Shown here piece after piece: positions 8,779 to 18,109 of a stretch of 64,000 nt of DNA. Position 1 is the stretch's first letter; every line of letters begins with the position of its first letter. The stretch lies in assembly GCA_016712465.1 (NCBI GenBank), contig JADJQZ010000001.1:806001-870000 (forward strand). Direction: 5' to 3'. The position numbers and the translations under genes are program-made. The notes beneath the pieces are model-generated. The model saw nothing but the letters and a program-made list of their open reading frames with translations, was not told the DNA's origin and searched no databases. The DNA is from Candidatus Obscuribacter sp. (GTDB taxonomy: Bacteria > Cyanobacteriota > Vampirovibrionia > Obscuribacterales > Obscuribacteraceae).

Positions 8779-9992
8779 ACTACCGGCGCGGACCAACCGA
8801 AGCAGTCTAGGGTCTCGTCTATGGTGAGGTTGTTTTCTATGGCATAGACAATGGCGATGGTGGCTTGCTCAAGCTGGATCAAGTTGTGGTCCAGGTAAAT
8901 TTTACATTGATTGGCGAGATCAAGATTCTTCTCGTTTACCAGTTTAGCGTCAAGCAAGGTCTTGAGCAAAGGTTGCCGGTTGGCTAGAGCCAGGGCTGTT
9001 GCTATTTGCAGTTCTTTATCGCTTATAAGCCCGGCCTTCTTGAGAATTTCCGGTATTTGAATCTCCGGTTTCTCTTCCGCCAGTTCATCCTGGATTTCGT
9101 CTATGCCGGCCAGCACTTTGTTTAATTCGTCGTAGGAGGTGACGAACTGTATTTTCTTGACGATAGCTGCGGCTTGATTCTCAAAGAGCATTCCTTCTTT
9201 GATCATTTTGAGAAGTTGGGATGCCGTTTGCACGCAGGGCTCCGAGGCGAAGCCTGACTCGCAGATGGCCTTTTCCAGAGATTTGCCGTCCACCACTTCC
9301 GATTCTCTGGCACTCATCAGTTGACTTTCCGAGACGATGCCGGCCAGTACGAGTAATTCGCCGATGCCGAATTCCTGCTCAATCGGTGAGGGGTCGATAG
9401 CTTGATTTCTCAGGCTCTCAGTGAGGGAGCGGGCTCTCAGCCTGGCTTCCTTCAGCGCGAAGAGAATCTTGTCTCGTTCTGAGACGCCCTGCCTGATCAG
9501 TCTCTGAGCCGTCAAAGCTGAATTCAAACCAGTGCGAGTCAAAACTCCTTTGCTCAAAAGCACCATACCCAGTGGCAGCCCGGTATCGGCTGCGTGGATC
9601 ATGGCTTCTTCCACCTGCTTGGGTGAGGCGTAGCCCGCAGCCATGAGAATTTCTCCCAGCCGATTGCTGGTGGGAACCACTGTTGGTTTTGCCTTTGGCA
9701 TCAGGCGATTCAAGGCCTCGTCCACCTCGATATCGTCGCGGCAGGACACCTTCAGGGCATTGACGCCGTGGTCGAGGGGCAGGGCTTTGTCTTTGATGCG
9801 TGCCTGGATCTCGATGGCCTTGGCCAGCATGGCTTCCGTCACATGTCCGTGCATGGTCAGTATTCGACCGATCGGCAGGCGCATCTTGAAAGCGAGGCGG
9901 TTAGCCTCGTCCAGTTTCTCCGACGACATCAGCCCGCTGCGAACCAGCAGGTCACCGATTTGAATTGTTGCCGCCAGCGCTTCCTCTGACAC
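8775..9992 (-). CDS. Protein of four MshEN-like repeats, possible cyclic-di-GMP sensor
   Basis: 405 residues, no signal peptide or membrane helix. Four related units begin near residues 6, 108, 208 and 300, each opening with a G-[DE]-[LI]-L-x(3)-G-[LIY]-x-[ST]-x(2)-[KQE]-[LV] pattern: GDLLVRSGLMSSEKLDEA, GEILMAAGYASPKQVEEA, GELLVLAGIVSESQL, PEILKKAGLISDKELQIA. This closely resembles the MshEN motif (RLGxxLVxxGLLxxxxLxxxL) found at the N-terminus of type II secretion/pilus ATPases, where it binds cyclic-di-GMP; only the second unit retains RLG. No ATPase follows, so it is a stand-alone repeat protein. Ends in ATGA overlap with the YfhO-like gene; 77 bp after the PATAN protein. Ligand binding is inference. 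Confidence 0.65.
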   Translation of the reverse strand: MSEEALAATIQIGDLLVRSGLMSSEKLDEANRLAFKMRLPIGRILTMHGHVTEAMLAKAIEIQARIKDKALPLDHGVNALKVSCRDDIEVDEALNRLMPKAKPTVVPTSNRLGEILMAAGYASPKQVEEAMIHAADTGLPLGMVLLSKGVLTRTGLNSALTAQRLIRQGVSERDKILFALKEARLRARSLTESLRNQAIDPSPIEQEFGIGELLVLAGIVSESQLMSARESEVVDGKSLEKAICESGFASEPCVQTASQLLKMIKEGMLFENQAAAIVKKIQFVTSYDELNKVLAGIDEIQDELAEEKPEIQIPEILKKAGLISDKELQIATALALANRQPLLKTLLDAKLVNEKNLDLANQCKIYLDHNLIQLEQATIAIVYAIENNLTIDETLDCFGWSAPVV

Positions 9993-10069
9993 AGTCTTGC
10001 TGTCCTTCTATATTGAGATTGCTTTTGCCTTTTATGGCTTATCTCTGCGTGCTCTCGCTCATTCTCCGC

Positions 10070-12265
10070 TTATTCTTTTTTGCCGGTTCTGGCAAGCACG
10101 ATGGGGAAATTACCCTCGCGCGCCTCAAGCCGAGCCTGCTCGGCGGCCTGCAATAAACTTTCCACATCTTCGCCGTCGGACGGTAGATTGGCTACACCAA
10201 AGGAAAGCGAGATATTAGCACGGTCTATGCCTGGCGCCAGGGGAGTCACCGTTAGGGCGTCGAGAATACGATTGGCTACGAAGGCTGCTTGTGATGCTTT
10301 GGTGTTAGGCATCAAAATTGCATATTCATTTACCTGGAAGTGTGTCAGTAGATCAAGGGGGCGTTTTACCAGTCCGATACGCATGGCAGCCGTGGCCAGT
10401 GCCTGGGGAGGCAGGGGCTCGGTTTCACCGATGTTGGAGCCGGGGCGACGCAAACTCATTTCGAAGGCCACCAGAGACATGGGCCAGTTGTAAGCTTCGT
10501 AGCGGTAAAACTCGTATTCCAGGAAGTAGAGTAGGGCTTCGAAGCTGACTATGCCGGTATCCGGGCGCACAAAATTGTAAGCCAAGTTCTGGATAATCTG
10601 CTTGCCTTCACCCAGGAAGTCCAGCGCACCACCTCTGGTGGCGGCGGGCGGCTTGATCTCTATCAGCCCGCAGTAGAGCAGGTTGAAGAGCAGCGGAGCC
10701 CACTGGGTCTGATCCATCGGATTGTCGCGCAGCAAGTCTGTAAAAGTCTTTTTGTGCTTGAGCGAGTCGTAAGCATTCTTTTGCATCTGGAAGTCGAGGG
10801 GATGCCCTTTGGCCAGCATCAATTTCAACTCCGGCTCGCCCAGATTTTTCTGCTTCTGGACCAGGATCGATTCATAAACCAGTCCTGCTTTTTCAAGATG
10901 TTTGAGCTGATCGAGCAAGGCCACACCTTCCAGCAAGGTGGTTTGCAAGCTCTTCTCCACCGAACTCATCTCGGTGCGCAGACCGTTCTTGAATAGATAG
11001 GTGCCGCGCCGCCAGGTGACCAGTTCTTTGATGGCGTCGTCGCCGCGATTTGTGGAGGTTTGAGCGTCTTTAGGAATACCGTTTTCGAAATAGACATGCC
11101 CTACGGCCGTGTCGCCCATTACTTCCAATTTGCCGGTCAGTTGCTGCATACCGATACTGGTCAGCACTGAGTTGAGCGGATTCTGCTCAATAGAGCCTTG
11201 AATAGATGCGGTTTTGGCTGGGGCGGCACCGGCAATGGTCGCCGGCGCATCGGAAAAGAAATCTGCCGGTAGCGAACCTTCCGGCATGGCATGGCTGGCG
11301 GCGCCGGCCAGGGCGGCCTGCGGTGACGGCTGGGGCGGTACCTGCGCATTGGCTTTCAGAAGAGACTGGCTGCTGGGCAGGGGTGGAGTATTGGGCGGCG
11401 GCTGACCGGCGGCCAAATTGGCCATGGCGGCCTGCAGGGGATTGACGCCACCCCCGAAGGCTGAACCGGACGCGGGAGCTGGGAACTGTCCAGGGTCGGG
11501 ACCCGGTTGTCCAGCTGGTCTCCAGGTGCCGCTGCTGGCCATGCTGGGATTTGCTCCGCCCCCTGCACTGAAGGGATTGGCCGGTGTTGGCTCTGCTGCT
11601 TTCCAGGTGCCGCTGCTGGTGCCCTGGTCGGCTGCTTTCCAACCGCTGTCTCCACCTTTCCAGCCGCCTTCGTCTACGGTTCGCCAGCCGGTGCCGGTGC
11701 CTGTGGGGTTAGCGGGTGGTTGGGGCGGATAGCCGGCAGCCTGGGGTGGTGTGTTGGTGGAAAAAATGCCCGAATCTACGGCGCCGGATGAGCCCACCAG
11801 CCCCCTCGATTGACCGGCCGTCTGGCCGAGGGCAGGAAAAGAACCGGTGTTGCGGGGCGTAATACCCGAGGGCGGTGTGCCGGGAGCACCAGTGAGTGGC
11901 AGCCCTGTCTGGCTCTGATTGAGGGTCTGAACCGTACCGGTAGTCTTTTGATGGGAAACGTCGAGCATGGCAATGACGTCGAAGATCATGTTGATGTCTG
12001 AAGTCTCAAAGCGCCACACCATTTTGTTTTCGCGACCGTTGTCTTCCCAGACCTGCCAGAGTGGATGGGGGGTGACCCGGTCGAACCGCACCAGGATGCT
12101 GTAAGTCTTGTAAGTGCCCGGAACCTGCCAGATTAACTCGACTTCCCGACCGCGGTTTTCTTTGGCTTGTTCATAAAGGGCTTGCAGTTCACGCACGCCC
12201 GGGGCTACCGATTGTCTCGGCAGTCTGATTTTCCCTTGATCTGGACCTTTACCTGGTCGTAGCAT
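10070..12265 (-). CDS. PATAN (DUF4388) protein with degenerate GGDEF-like C-terminal domain
   Basis: 731 residues. Residues about 1-105 form a conserved-looking alpha/beta domain (VELIWQVPGTYKTYSILVRF). About 106-340 is disordered, rich in Pro, Gly, Ala and Ser with repeated Trp-Lys-x-Ala patches (GTWKAAE, GTWRPAG). About 350-460 is a PATAN/DUF4388 domain (LTGKLEVMGDTAVGHVYFENG). The last 170 residues have the diguanylate-cyclase fold pattern (FYRYEAYNWPMSLVAFEM, then FGVANLPSDGEDVESLLQAAEQA), but the catalytic GGDEF is replaced by QVNEYAIL, so no cyclase activity is expected. First gene of the operon with the MshEN-like and YfhO-like genes, suggesting a signalling input to cell-surface glycan work. 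Confidence 0.7.
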   Translation of the reverse strand: MLRPGKGPDQGKIRLPRQSVAPGVRELQALYEQAKENRGREVELIWQVPGTYKTYSILVRFDRVTPHPLWQVWEDNGRENKMVWRFETSDINMIFDVIAMLDVSHQKTTGTVQTLNQSQTGLPLTGAPGTPPSGITPRNTGSFPALGQTAGQSRGLVGSSGAVDSGIFSTNTPPQAAGYPPQPPANPTGTGTGWRTVDEGGWKGGDSGWKAADQGTSSGTWKAAEPTPANPFSAGGGANPSMASSGTWRPAGQPGPDPGQFPAPASGSAFGGGVNPLQAAMANLAAGQPPPNTPPLPSSQSLLKANAQVPPQPSPQAALAGAASHAMPEGSLPADFFSDAPATIAGAAPAKTASIQGSIEQNPLNSVLTSIGMQQLTGKLEVMGDTAVGHVYFENGIPKDAQTSTNRGDDAIKELVTWRRGTYLFKNGLRTEMSSVEKSLQTTLLEGVALLDQLKHLEKAGLVYESILVQKQKNLGEPELKLMLAKGHPLDFQMQKNAYDSLKHKKTFTDLLRDNPMDQTQWAPLLFNLLYCGLIEIKPPAATRGGALDFLGEGKQIIQNLAYNFVRPDTGIVSFEALLYFLEYEFYRYEAYNWPMSLVAFEMSLRRPGSNIGETEPLPPQALATAAMRIGLVKRPLDLLTHFQVNEYAILMPNTKASQAAFVANRILDALTVTPLAPGIDRANISLSFGVANLPSDGEDVESLLQAAEQARLEAREGNFPIVLARTGKKE

Positions 12266-12328
12266 TTGCCTTCAGCGCTTTACTAGCTTGTGTTTGAGTG
12301 ATTCGGAGTTAATTTAATTAGTAAATGG

Positions 12329-12498
12329 GCTCCTGCTCCCGGGAGCGGCCGCCACTGGCTCCCCTTGGGGGTTGTCAGGAGCTTGGGCGTCGGCCGGAAG
12401 CTTACTTAGTTTAAGCCACAAAAGGTGCATTTTCATGCATTTATACAACACAATCTTGCCAAGCTTTTCCCGATTTGGATTGCCCCGGGGCCCGGGGC
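12329..12498. repeat. Cluster of GC-rich palindromes in a divergent intergenic region (12266-12654)
   Basis: The 389-bp gap between the PATAN gene (minus) and the acyltransferase gene (plus) holds no convincing gene. It contains a perfect palindrome GCTCCCGGGAGC (12335-12346) nested in wider arms GCTCCTG (12329-12335) and CAGGAGC (12376-12382), a small CCCC-TT-GGGG hairpin (12361-12370), and GCCCCGGG-G-CCCGGGGC (12482-12498, 8-bp arms around one base). None is followed by a T-run on either strand. Flanking DNA is AT-rich (12311-12325 and 12435-12460), so promoters for both directions are likely here, but I cannot assign them. Confidence 0.7.
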
Positions 12499-12654
12499 GG
12501 TCGCTCTTCCGGTCGGGCGTCTGATAAACGGAGGCGTTTTTCAGGGCCTAAAGATATCGGTATTGATTAGTAGATGTGATTTTTACCTAAGGAAAATGCC
12601 CTGCTCGGGACTGTATCATGACAAGTCGGCAGCCAGCGTCACTTGAGGTTCCAG

Positions 12655-14520
12655 TTGACCAGTTCCGGCGGGGAGTCCAAAAGCAAGATAGATACCCTCA
12701 CCTCCCTGCGCTTTTTCGCGGCGGCGGCCATTGTCGTTTATCACAGCCGAGGCCACTTCGGTATCCCCAGTGATTATCTGTCCCCCTTCGTCCTCGACCA
12801 GGGCGTTAGTTTTTTCTTCGTTCTGTCCGGCTTCATTCTGAGCCTGGTCTATGGTGAGAAGCTGAAAGAGGGCGGTCGCAATGCCGGTAGTCGCCTTGCA
12901 GACGTCCTAACCTTCATTGTGGCGCGCTTTGCCCGCATCTGGCCCTTGCACGTGGCCACCCTGGTGCTGGTTGCTTTTCTTTTACCCGAGAAATGGAACC
13001 ACGATCTGAGCCCGGTTAATTTGCTTGCTTCCCTCTGCTTGATGCAATCCTGGATTCCCATCAACGATGTCAGTTTTGCCTTTAACGGTGTCAGTTGGAG
13101 TCTGTCGGCGGAGTTGTTTTTCTATCTCTCTTTCCCGTTTTTGATAGTGGCTTACGAGAAAAATTGGCTGAGAAACTCGCTACTAGCCCTTGGGCTGATG
13201 ACTTCTCTGTCCTGCCTTTGTGCAATTTGCGGATTCCCAGAACACGTTGGAAATGGTGTCAGCATGCATGAACTCATGTATGTGAGCCCGCTTTCGAGGG
13301 TGTTTGAGTTTAGCCTGGGAATTGGGGCCTTTGCTCTGGCCAGGCGTTGGCACATTAACTGGCGCGCCGGCGAGTCGGCAGCGGCCGCCTCGTCCTTCAA
13401 GTTACGGTTGGTCTTCACCATTATTGAACTAGCCGTACTTTTGATTGGGCTTTTCGTTGCCTACAAGAGCACCCGCATCTCATCTTTTCTGGCCGAAGCC
13501 ATGGACAGCTTGCTGCCCGGAGTTTCTGCTCCACTAAATACGTGGCTCATGCATGGTGGTTCCGTGGCCCTGGTCTTTGCCCTGATGATTATCGTTTTTT
13601 CCTTCGGTCGGGGACTCTTAAGCAAGGTGCTCAGCTGGCCTTTGCTTGTCTATCTGGGCGAGATCAGTTTTTCTGTTTACCTTTCGCACCGCCTGCTCTT
13701 GCATTACTACTACAATCACTTTGCCACTATAGATGGTGTTATGCCGATCGCCGTTTATTGGCTGGTTCTTCTCAGTGTCAGCCACCTGCTCTACGTTTTC
13801 GTGGAATGTCCCTGTCGCAGTCTTATTGTTGGTCTCTTTCGCCGTTTCCAGAAAGGGGCGAGACCGGAGGGTGTTTCCTCTTCCTGGTCACAGATTTTGC
13901 CTCAGTTTCGCTTGAGCCTTTTGAACCGTTTTTTCCTGGCGGCAGAAGCGCTTTTTCTTCTGGCGCTGCCGGCGCTCTTGTTCTCCGGACCGGCTTTAGC
14001 CCGGCTCGAGGGCTCTCAACTGACGCCAACCGTCTTGGATAGTGTAAGTAAACCCCTGGCCAGGCTGGGCGATGATGTGGAACTATTGAGCGTGAGCGGC
14101 CGTGATGATATCGGCGGCAAGCGGAAGGTCATACTGACCTGGCGCGCTTTGCGGCACCAGAAACTGAATGGTTTTGTGACGCTGCATCTATACACGCCCG
14201 ATAATGTCTACTACAAGCGCCGCGATTACAAGCGCGCCTGGCGGGAAGAGGAAGTAGCGAGCGGCCAGATCTGGCGGGATGAAGTGCTCCTCAACCGGGA
14301 GGAAACTGCTACCACCAGTCACGTTCACGTTGGCATCTGGGGCTTGGGTCATGATCTGACCACCTTGAAAGTAACGGTACCCGAGGGCTCGGGCGCCGTT
14401 GCCGCGCAGTCGGAAACAGTGAGTGTTTCCGTACTTCCGTGTACGGGCCGGGCGGAACCTGTTGCTTCCAGCGGGAGAACTCTGGCTGGACGAGCAGGCG
14501 CAGCGGGGGGAGAACTTTAG
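12655..14520 (+). CDS. Acyltransferase family 3 (OafA-like) membrane protein with extracytoplasmic C-terminal domain
   Basis: About 621 residues. The N-terminal 380 residues contain some 10 helices with family-3 signatures: DTLTSLRFFAAAAIVVYH with the catalytic His, FFFVLSGFILSLVYG, and the FARIWPLH arginine motif. Residues about 440 onward follow a further helix and form a beta-rich domain (WRALRHQKLNGFVTLHLYTPD) that is probably periplasmic. Only non-ATG starts are available: TTG 12655 has GAGG 6 bases upstream and is preferred over TTG 12643, which has none. Expected to O-acylate a polysaccharide or lipid. Followed 3 bp later by a GT-C gene, so translation is likely coupled. Confidence 0.85.
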   Translation: MTSSGGESKSKIDTLTSLRFFAAAAIVVYHSRGHFGIPSDYLSPFVLDQGVSFFFVLSGFILSLVYGEKLKEGGRNAGSRLADVLTFIVARFARIWPLHVATLVLVAFLLPEKWNHDLSPVNLLASLCLMQSWIPINDVSFAFNGVSWSLSAELFFYLSFPFLIVAYEKNWLRNSLLALGLMTSLSCLCAICGFPEHVGNGVSMHELMYVSPLSRVFEFSLGIGAFALARRWHINWRAGESAAAASSFKLRLVFTIIELAVLLIGLFVAYKSTRISSFLAEAMDSLLPGVSAPLNTWLMHGGSVALVFALMIIVFSFGRGLLSKVLSWPLLVYLGEISFSVYLSHRLLLHYYYNHFATIDGVMPIAVYWLVLLSVSHLLYVFVECPCRSLIVGLFRRFQKGARPEGVSSSWSQILPQFRLSLLNRFFLAAEALFLLALPALLFSGPALARLEGSQLTPTVLDSVSKPLARLGDDVELLSVSGRDDIGGKRKVILTWRALRHQKLNGFVTLHLYTPDNVYYKRRDYKRAWREEEVASGQIWRDEVLLNREETATTSHVHVGIWGLGHDLTTLKVTVPEGSGAVAAQSETVSVSVLPCTGRAEPVASSGRTLAGRAGAAGGEL

Positions 14521-14523
14521 GGC

Positions 14524-16407
14524 ATGGCGGCGGCGAAGACTAAGAGTGCAGGAAGTAAGCACAGCCTTGTGAAACGTTTGGATGCAATGCCTGGCTATGA
14601 GACGGCTGGACCGGGCACTGCCCGTGGTGTGAAAGGGGCGGGAATTGCTTCCAAGTTCGGATTCCTACCGGACTGCCTGGCCTTCCTCTGTCTTGCCCTG
14701 GTTGAACTTCTGACTTTTTTACCCATTTTGTCTCGCGTGGGCTATTACCTGGATGACTATGCCACAGTGGCATTCTTGCATTTCGCTCCCCACGACTCCA
14801 TCGTTTCCACTTTGTACAGTTATTTCATCAACGACGGTCGTGTGCTTATCAGACCGGTGGAAGTCTTGCACTACGGATTGATTTACTTGCTTTTCGGTGA
14901 GGGTTCCTTCCCCTTCCACCTGGTCAATGTTGGTTTCGAGATACTGGCTGCTTTTCTCTTCTACCTGGTTTTGAAGCGGCTAATCGGCAGTCCCACTGTG
15001 GCACTTGCCTCCGCCCTGTTTTTCCTCTTGCATCCCGGTCACGATTCCAGTCATTATTGGGTAATTTGCTCGTCGCTCTCTCTGAGCATGCTGCTCTTTC
15101 TAACTTCTTTCTGGACTGCCTTGAAAGCTTTTGACAGCAATTCGCCAGGGCTTCGTTGCCTGTGGCAGGCGCTTTCCTTCTGCGCTTTCACTCTCGGTCT
15201 CTTTAACTATGAGACCATTCTGCCGCTTTGCGCGACGACAATTATGAGCGTCTTTGCTCTGCAGCTAAAGCAGTCGGAAGGACCGCTCTTTCAGCGCCTG
15301 CGGCAGGCTTTCGCTGCTTGTTTGATGCCGATTGTTTCGGCCTTGCTGGGGGTCGGTCTGCTGATTTCCTTCTTGAAGTTCGGCGTGCCGTACTTTGGTA
15401 AAGGTTACGATCACGCTGCGGTGCTGGATCCTGCCTTGATGTTCAAGACGATCATGGCCGGTCTGCAGATAAATCTCTCGCCGGAGCCGCTGCAGTTCTT
15501 CTATAAGCAGGCCCAGTTCTGTCTTCTCGAGTTCAGCTCTTCCGAGAAATGGCGCCTGGCGGGGGCCGTGGCCGTGATGCTGCTTGGGGTTTGCGCGTTA
15601 GCGGTAGGTTCCAAGCCCGATAGCGCCTTACAGATGAACAAGGATGAGCGCGCCTCGGTACTGTCCCCGGCAGAATTATTGTTCGTCGGCTTTCTTTCCG
15701 TGCTCGCCTCCTACACCATTTTCGGTCTCAGCCATGATCATTTCCCGACCCTGGTGACTCTTGTTAATCGCATCAATGGCGGTGCCAACTTTGCTGTGTC
15801 CATGATGTTTTCTGCCTTGATGTTGCTTCTTTTGCGGAGCCTTGTTTGGATGGTCAGTGCTCACCGACAAGGTGCAAACGGGAAGAGGGCGGCCATAGCG
15901 GTAGCCGTTTTTTCGCTTGTAAATGCGGCTATTTGCTCTTTCTTGCTTCTGGCCGACTGGGGTATGGCGAAACCCTGGATGGTTTCATGGCAGACTCAGA
16001 AGCATATCCAACAAAAGATGAAGGAAGCCATTCCTTCATTGCCCTCAGATGCTTGTTTGCTGCTGATCAACTGTCCGCGCTACGTGATGTGGGCGCCTGT
16101 CTTCGATGGCGTATGGGATTTCCAAAATCTACTGCGCATTGTCTCCAATCGAACCGGGGCTATCGGTAACGTCGTTTCCGACAGGCTTTCCATCACCAAG
16201 GAAGGGCTTGTGGATGTTTCCTATGGCTATGAATGCGGCAAATACCCGTTTTCCAAACTTTATGTGATGGTGGCGCCCAGTGGTGAAGTCCTGCGAATTC
16301 AAGATGCTGATGCCTTTATCGACCTGGTAGAGGCTCGCGGCCGGCAGTTCGGTCTCGATGATAATGTTTTTAGCAAGTGGCGGAAGCAGGCTAAGGCTGT
16401 GCCTTGA
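14524..16407 (+). CDS. GT-C-like polytopic membrane glycosyltransferase (putative)
   Basis: 627 residues with a basic, flexible N-terminal 50 residues, then about 11 membrane helices. The first large loop contains GYYLDDYATVAFL, the acidic pair characteristic of GT-C enzymes (PMT/ArnT and relatives) that use polyprenyl-phosphate sugars, and SHYWVICSS follows a HPGHDS turn. The last 120 residues are extracytoplasmic (PRYVMWAPVFDGVWDF). Begins 3 bp after the acyltransferase stop, in the same operon with the GT2-methyltransferase and the next GT-C gene. Donor and acceptor unknown; a flippase-like or polymerase function is a weaker alternative. Confidence 0.65.
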   Translation: MAAAKTKSAGSKHSLVKRLDAMPGYETAGPGTARGVKGAGIASKFGFLPDCLAFLCLALVELLTFLPILSRVGYYLDDYATVAFLHFAPHDSIVSTLYSYFINDGRVLIRPVEVLHYGLIYLLFGEGSFPFHLVNVGFEILAAFLFYLVLKRLIGSPTVALASALFFLLHPGHDSSHYWVICSSLSLSMLLFLTSFWTALKAFDSNSPGLRCLWQALSFCAFTLGLFNYETILPLCATTIMSVFALQLKQSEGPLFQRLRQAFAACLMPIVSALLGVGLLISFLKFGVPYFGKGYDHAAVLDPALMFKTIMAGLQINLSPEPLQFFYKQAQFCLLEFSSSEKWRLAGAVAVMLLGVCALAVGSKPDSALQMNKDERASVLSPAELLFVGFLSVLASYTIFGLSHDHFPTLVTLVNRINGGANFAVSMMFSALMLLLLRSLVWMVSAHRQGANGKRAAIAVAVFSLVNAAICSFLLLADWGMAKPWMVSWQTQKHIQQKMKEAIPSLPSDACLLLINCPRYVMWAPVFDGVWDFQNLLRIVSNRTGAIGNVVSDRLSITKEGLVDVSYGYECGKYPFSKLYVMVAPSGEVLRIQDADAFIDLVEARGRQFGLDDNVFSKWRKQAKAVP

Positions 16408-16516
16408 TGGCTAGATTGGAGGGAATTTTCTTGACCTCTTTGCAGGGTGCTGATAGATTTGCTACCTATTAATGCAACTTTCGGATAGTTGCCAGCAACT
16501 TGAAAGAGGGATGACT

Positions 16517-18109
16517 GTGTTCAGAAGTGGTGAAGTTCCGCGAGTCCTAATATTTATAGTCGCGTACAACGCCGAGTCCACCATCACTAAGGTGCTGACC
16601 CGCATTCCACAGTCCTTAAAGCAGTATCACACGGAAGTGCTGATTATTGACGATGCCTCAGCCGACCAGACTTATGAGATGGCAGAGCAAGCTCGCAGGG
16701 AGGGCTTGATCGACTATCCGATTACGGTTTTGCGAAATCCTGTCAATCAGCGCTATGGCGGTAATCAGAAGCTGGGCTACCACTATGCCATCGAGAATGG
16801 CTTTGATGTGGTGGCACTTGTTCACGGCGACGGACAATACGCGCCTGAAGCTCTGCCGGACTTGTTGAAGCCTCTTATCAAAGGTCAGGCCGATGCTGTT
16901 TTTGGTTCTCGCATGATGACCATGACTGGCGCCATCAAGGGTGGCATGCCTCTCTATAAATATGTGGGCAATCGTATTTTGACCTTCTACCAGAACACGT
17001 TGCTGGGAAGTAACTTATCGGAATTCCATAGCGGTTATCGTTTGTACAGTGTGGCTGCTCTTAAAAAAGTGCCTTTCGAACTCAATAATGACGATTTCCA
17101 TTTCGACACTGAAATCATAATTCAGCTCATCTTTGCCGGTCTGCGTATAAAGGAATTGCCGATTCCTACCTATTACGGCGATGAGATTTGTCGGGTGAAC
17201 GGACTTAAGTATGCCTGGGATGTGGTGAAAGCCACTACTACTGCTCGTTTACAGGCCTTCCACTTGATGTATCGTCGCAATTTTGATGTGCATCCTGATA
17301 ATGCCGGCAATTCTTTCTATTTGCCGAAGCTCGACTTCAAGAGTCCTCACACTGAGGCCCTGTCACTAATTGATGATAATACCACCGTAGTGGATGTAGG
17401 TTGTGCGTCAGGTTACCTGGCTCTGCCCCTTAAGAGAAAGAACTGCAAAGTGGTGGGAGTCGATCTCTATCCGGCCAAGGAAGGAGCCTCCTTCGACGAG
17501 TTCATTCAATTCGATCTGGATAACCCTGAATTTCCTGTGGATCTGGAAGGCAAAGACTATGTCTTGATGCTTGATGTAATCGAACACGTCAAAAATCCCG
17601 AGGAGTTTGCCGAAAGTCTGCACCGGGCTTGCAAAGGTAATTGGAACATCAAACTGGTCATTTCCACCGGCAACATCGGCTTTATAATTCCCCGCTTGAT
17701 GCACCTCTTCGGTCAGTTCAATTACGGGAAGAAGGGCATCCTGGATCTCACCCACACCAGACTATTCACTTTTGACTCGTTGCGGCGCCTCTTGGAAGAG
17801 TCCGGCTTCGTTGTTCTTTCGGAGAAGGGTATACCGGCACCATTCCCCCATGCAGCTTCTAACCGCAAGTTGGCTGATTTCTTGCTCAATTTGAACGACA
17901 AGTTTATCTCCCTCTGGAAAGAGCTATTCTCCTATCAGATTTTTGTGGTGGTAAAACCAAAGCCGTCGCTGCCTTCTCTGCTCAAGGATGCTGTTGAACA
18001 CAGTCGTTTGAAGGGGCTGGCCCTTGATGCGGTTGTGCCGGATAGAGCATTGTCTGGTACGACCCACTCTCTGGAGCGCGAACTCAGTGCAAGCGCTTCT
18101 ACTGTTTGA
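16517..18109 (+). CDS. Fusion of GT2 (polyprenyl-phosphate sugar synthase-like) and SAM methyltransferase
   Basis: About 530 residues. The first half is a GT2 domain of the DPM1/GtrB type: FIVAYNAESTITKVL, LIIDDASADQT, GGNQKLGYHYAIENGFDVV, HGDGQYAPE, GSRMM, HSGYRLYS. The second half, from about residue 275, is a class I methyltransferase: VVDVGCASGYLALPL (motif I), VVGVDLYP, VLMLDVIEHVKNPEEF (motif IV), DLTHTRLFTFDSL. The GTG at 16517 has GAGGG 6 bases upstream; the ATG at 16511 is too close to it and the ATG at 16472 has no ribosome site. No membrane helices. Next to GT-C genes, it could supply or modify the lipid-linked donor they use. Stop overlaps the next start (TTGA). Confidence 0.85.
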   Translation: MFRSGEVPRVLIFIVAYNAESTITKVLTRIPQSLKQYHTEVLIIDDASADQTYEMAEQARREGLIDYPITVLRNPVNQRYGGNQKLGYHYAIENGFDVVALVHGDGQYAPEALPDLLKPLIKGQADAVFGSRMMTMTGAIKGGMPLYKYVGNRILTFYQNTLLGSNLSEFHSGYRLYSVAALKKVPFELNNDDFHFDTEIIIQLIFAGLRIKELPIPTYYGDEICRVNGLKYAWDVVKATTTARLQAFHLMYRRNFDVHPDNAGNSFYLPKLDFKSPHTEALSLIDDNTTVVDVGCASGYLALPLKRKNCKVVGVDLYPAKEGASFDEFIQFDLDNPEFPVDLEGKDYVLMLDVIEHVKNPEEFAESLHRACKGNWNIKLVISTGNIGFIIPRLMHLFGQFNYGKKGILDLTHTRLFTFDSLRRLLEESGFVVLSEKGIPAPFPHAASNRKLADFLLNLNDKFISLWKELFSYQIFVVVKPKPSLPSLLKDAVEHSRLKGLALDAVVPDRALSGTTHSLERELSASASTV

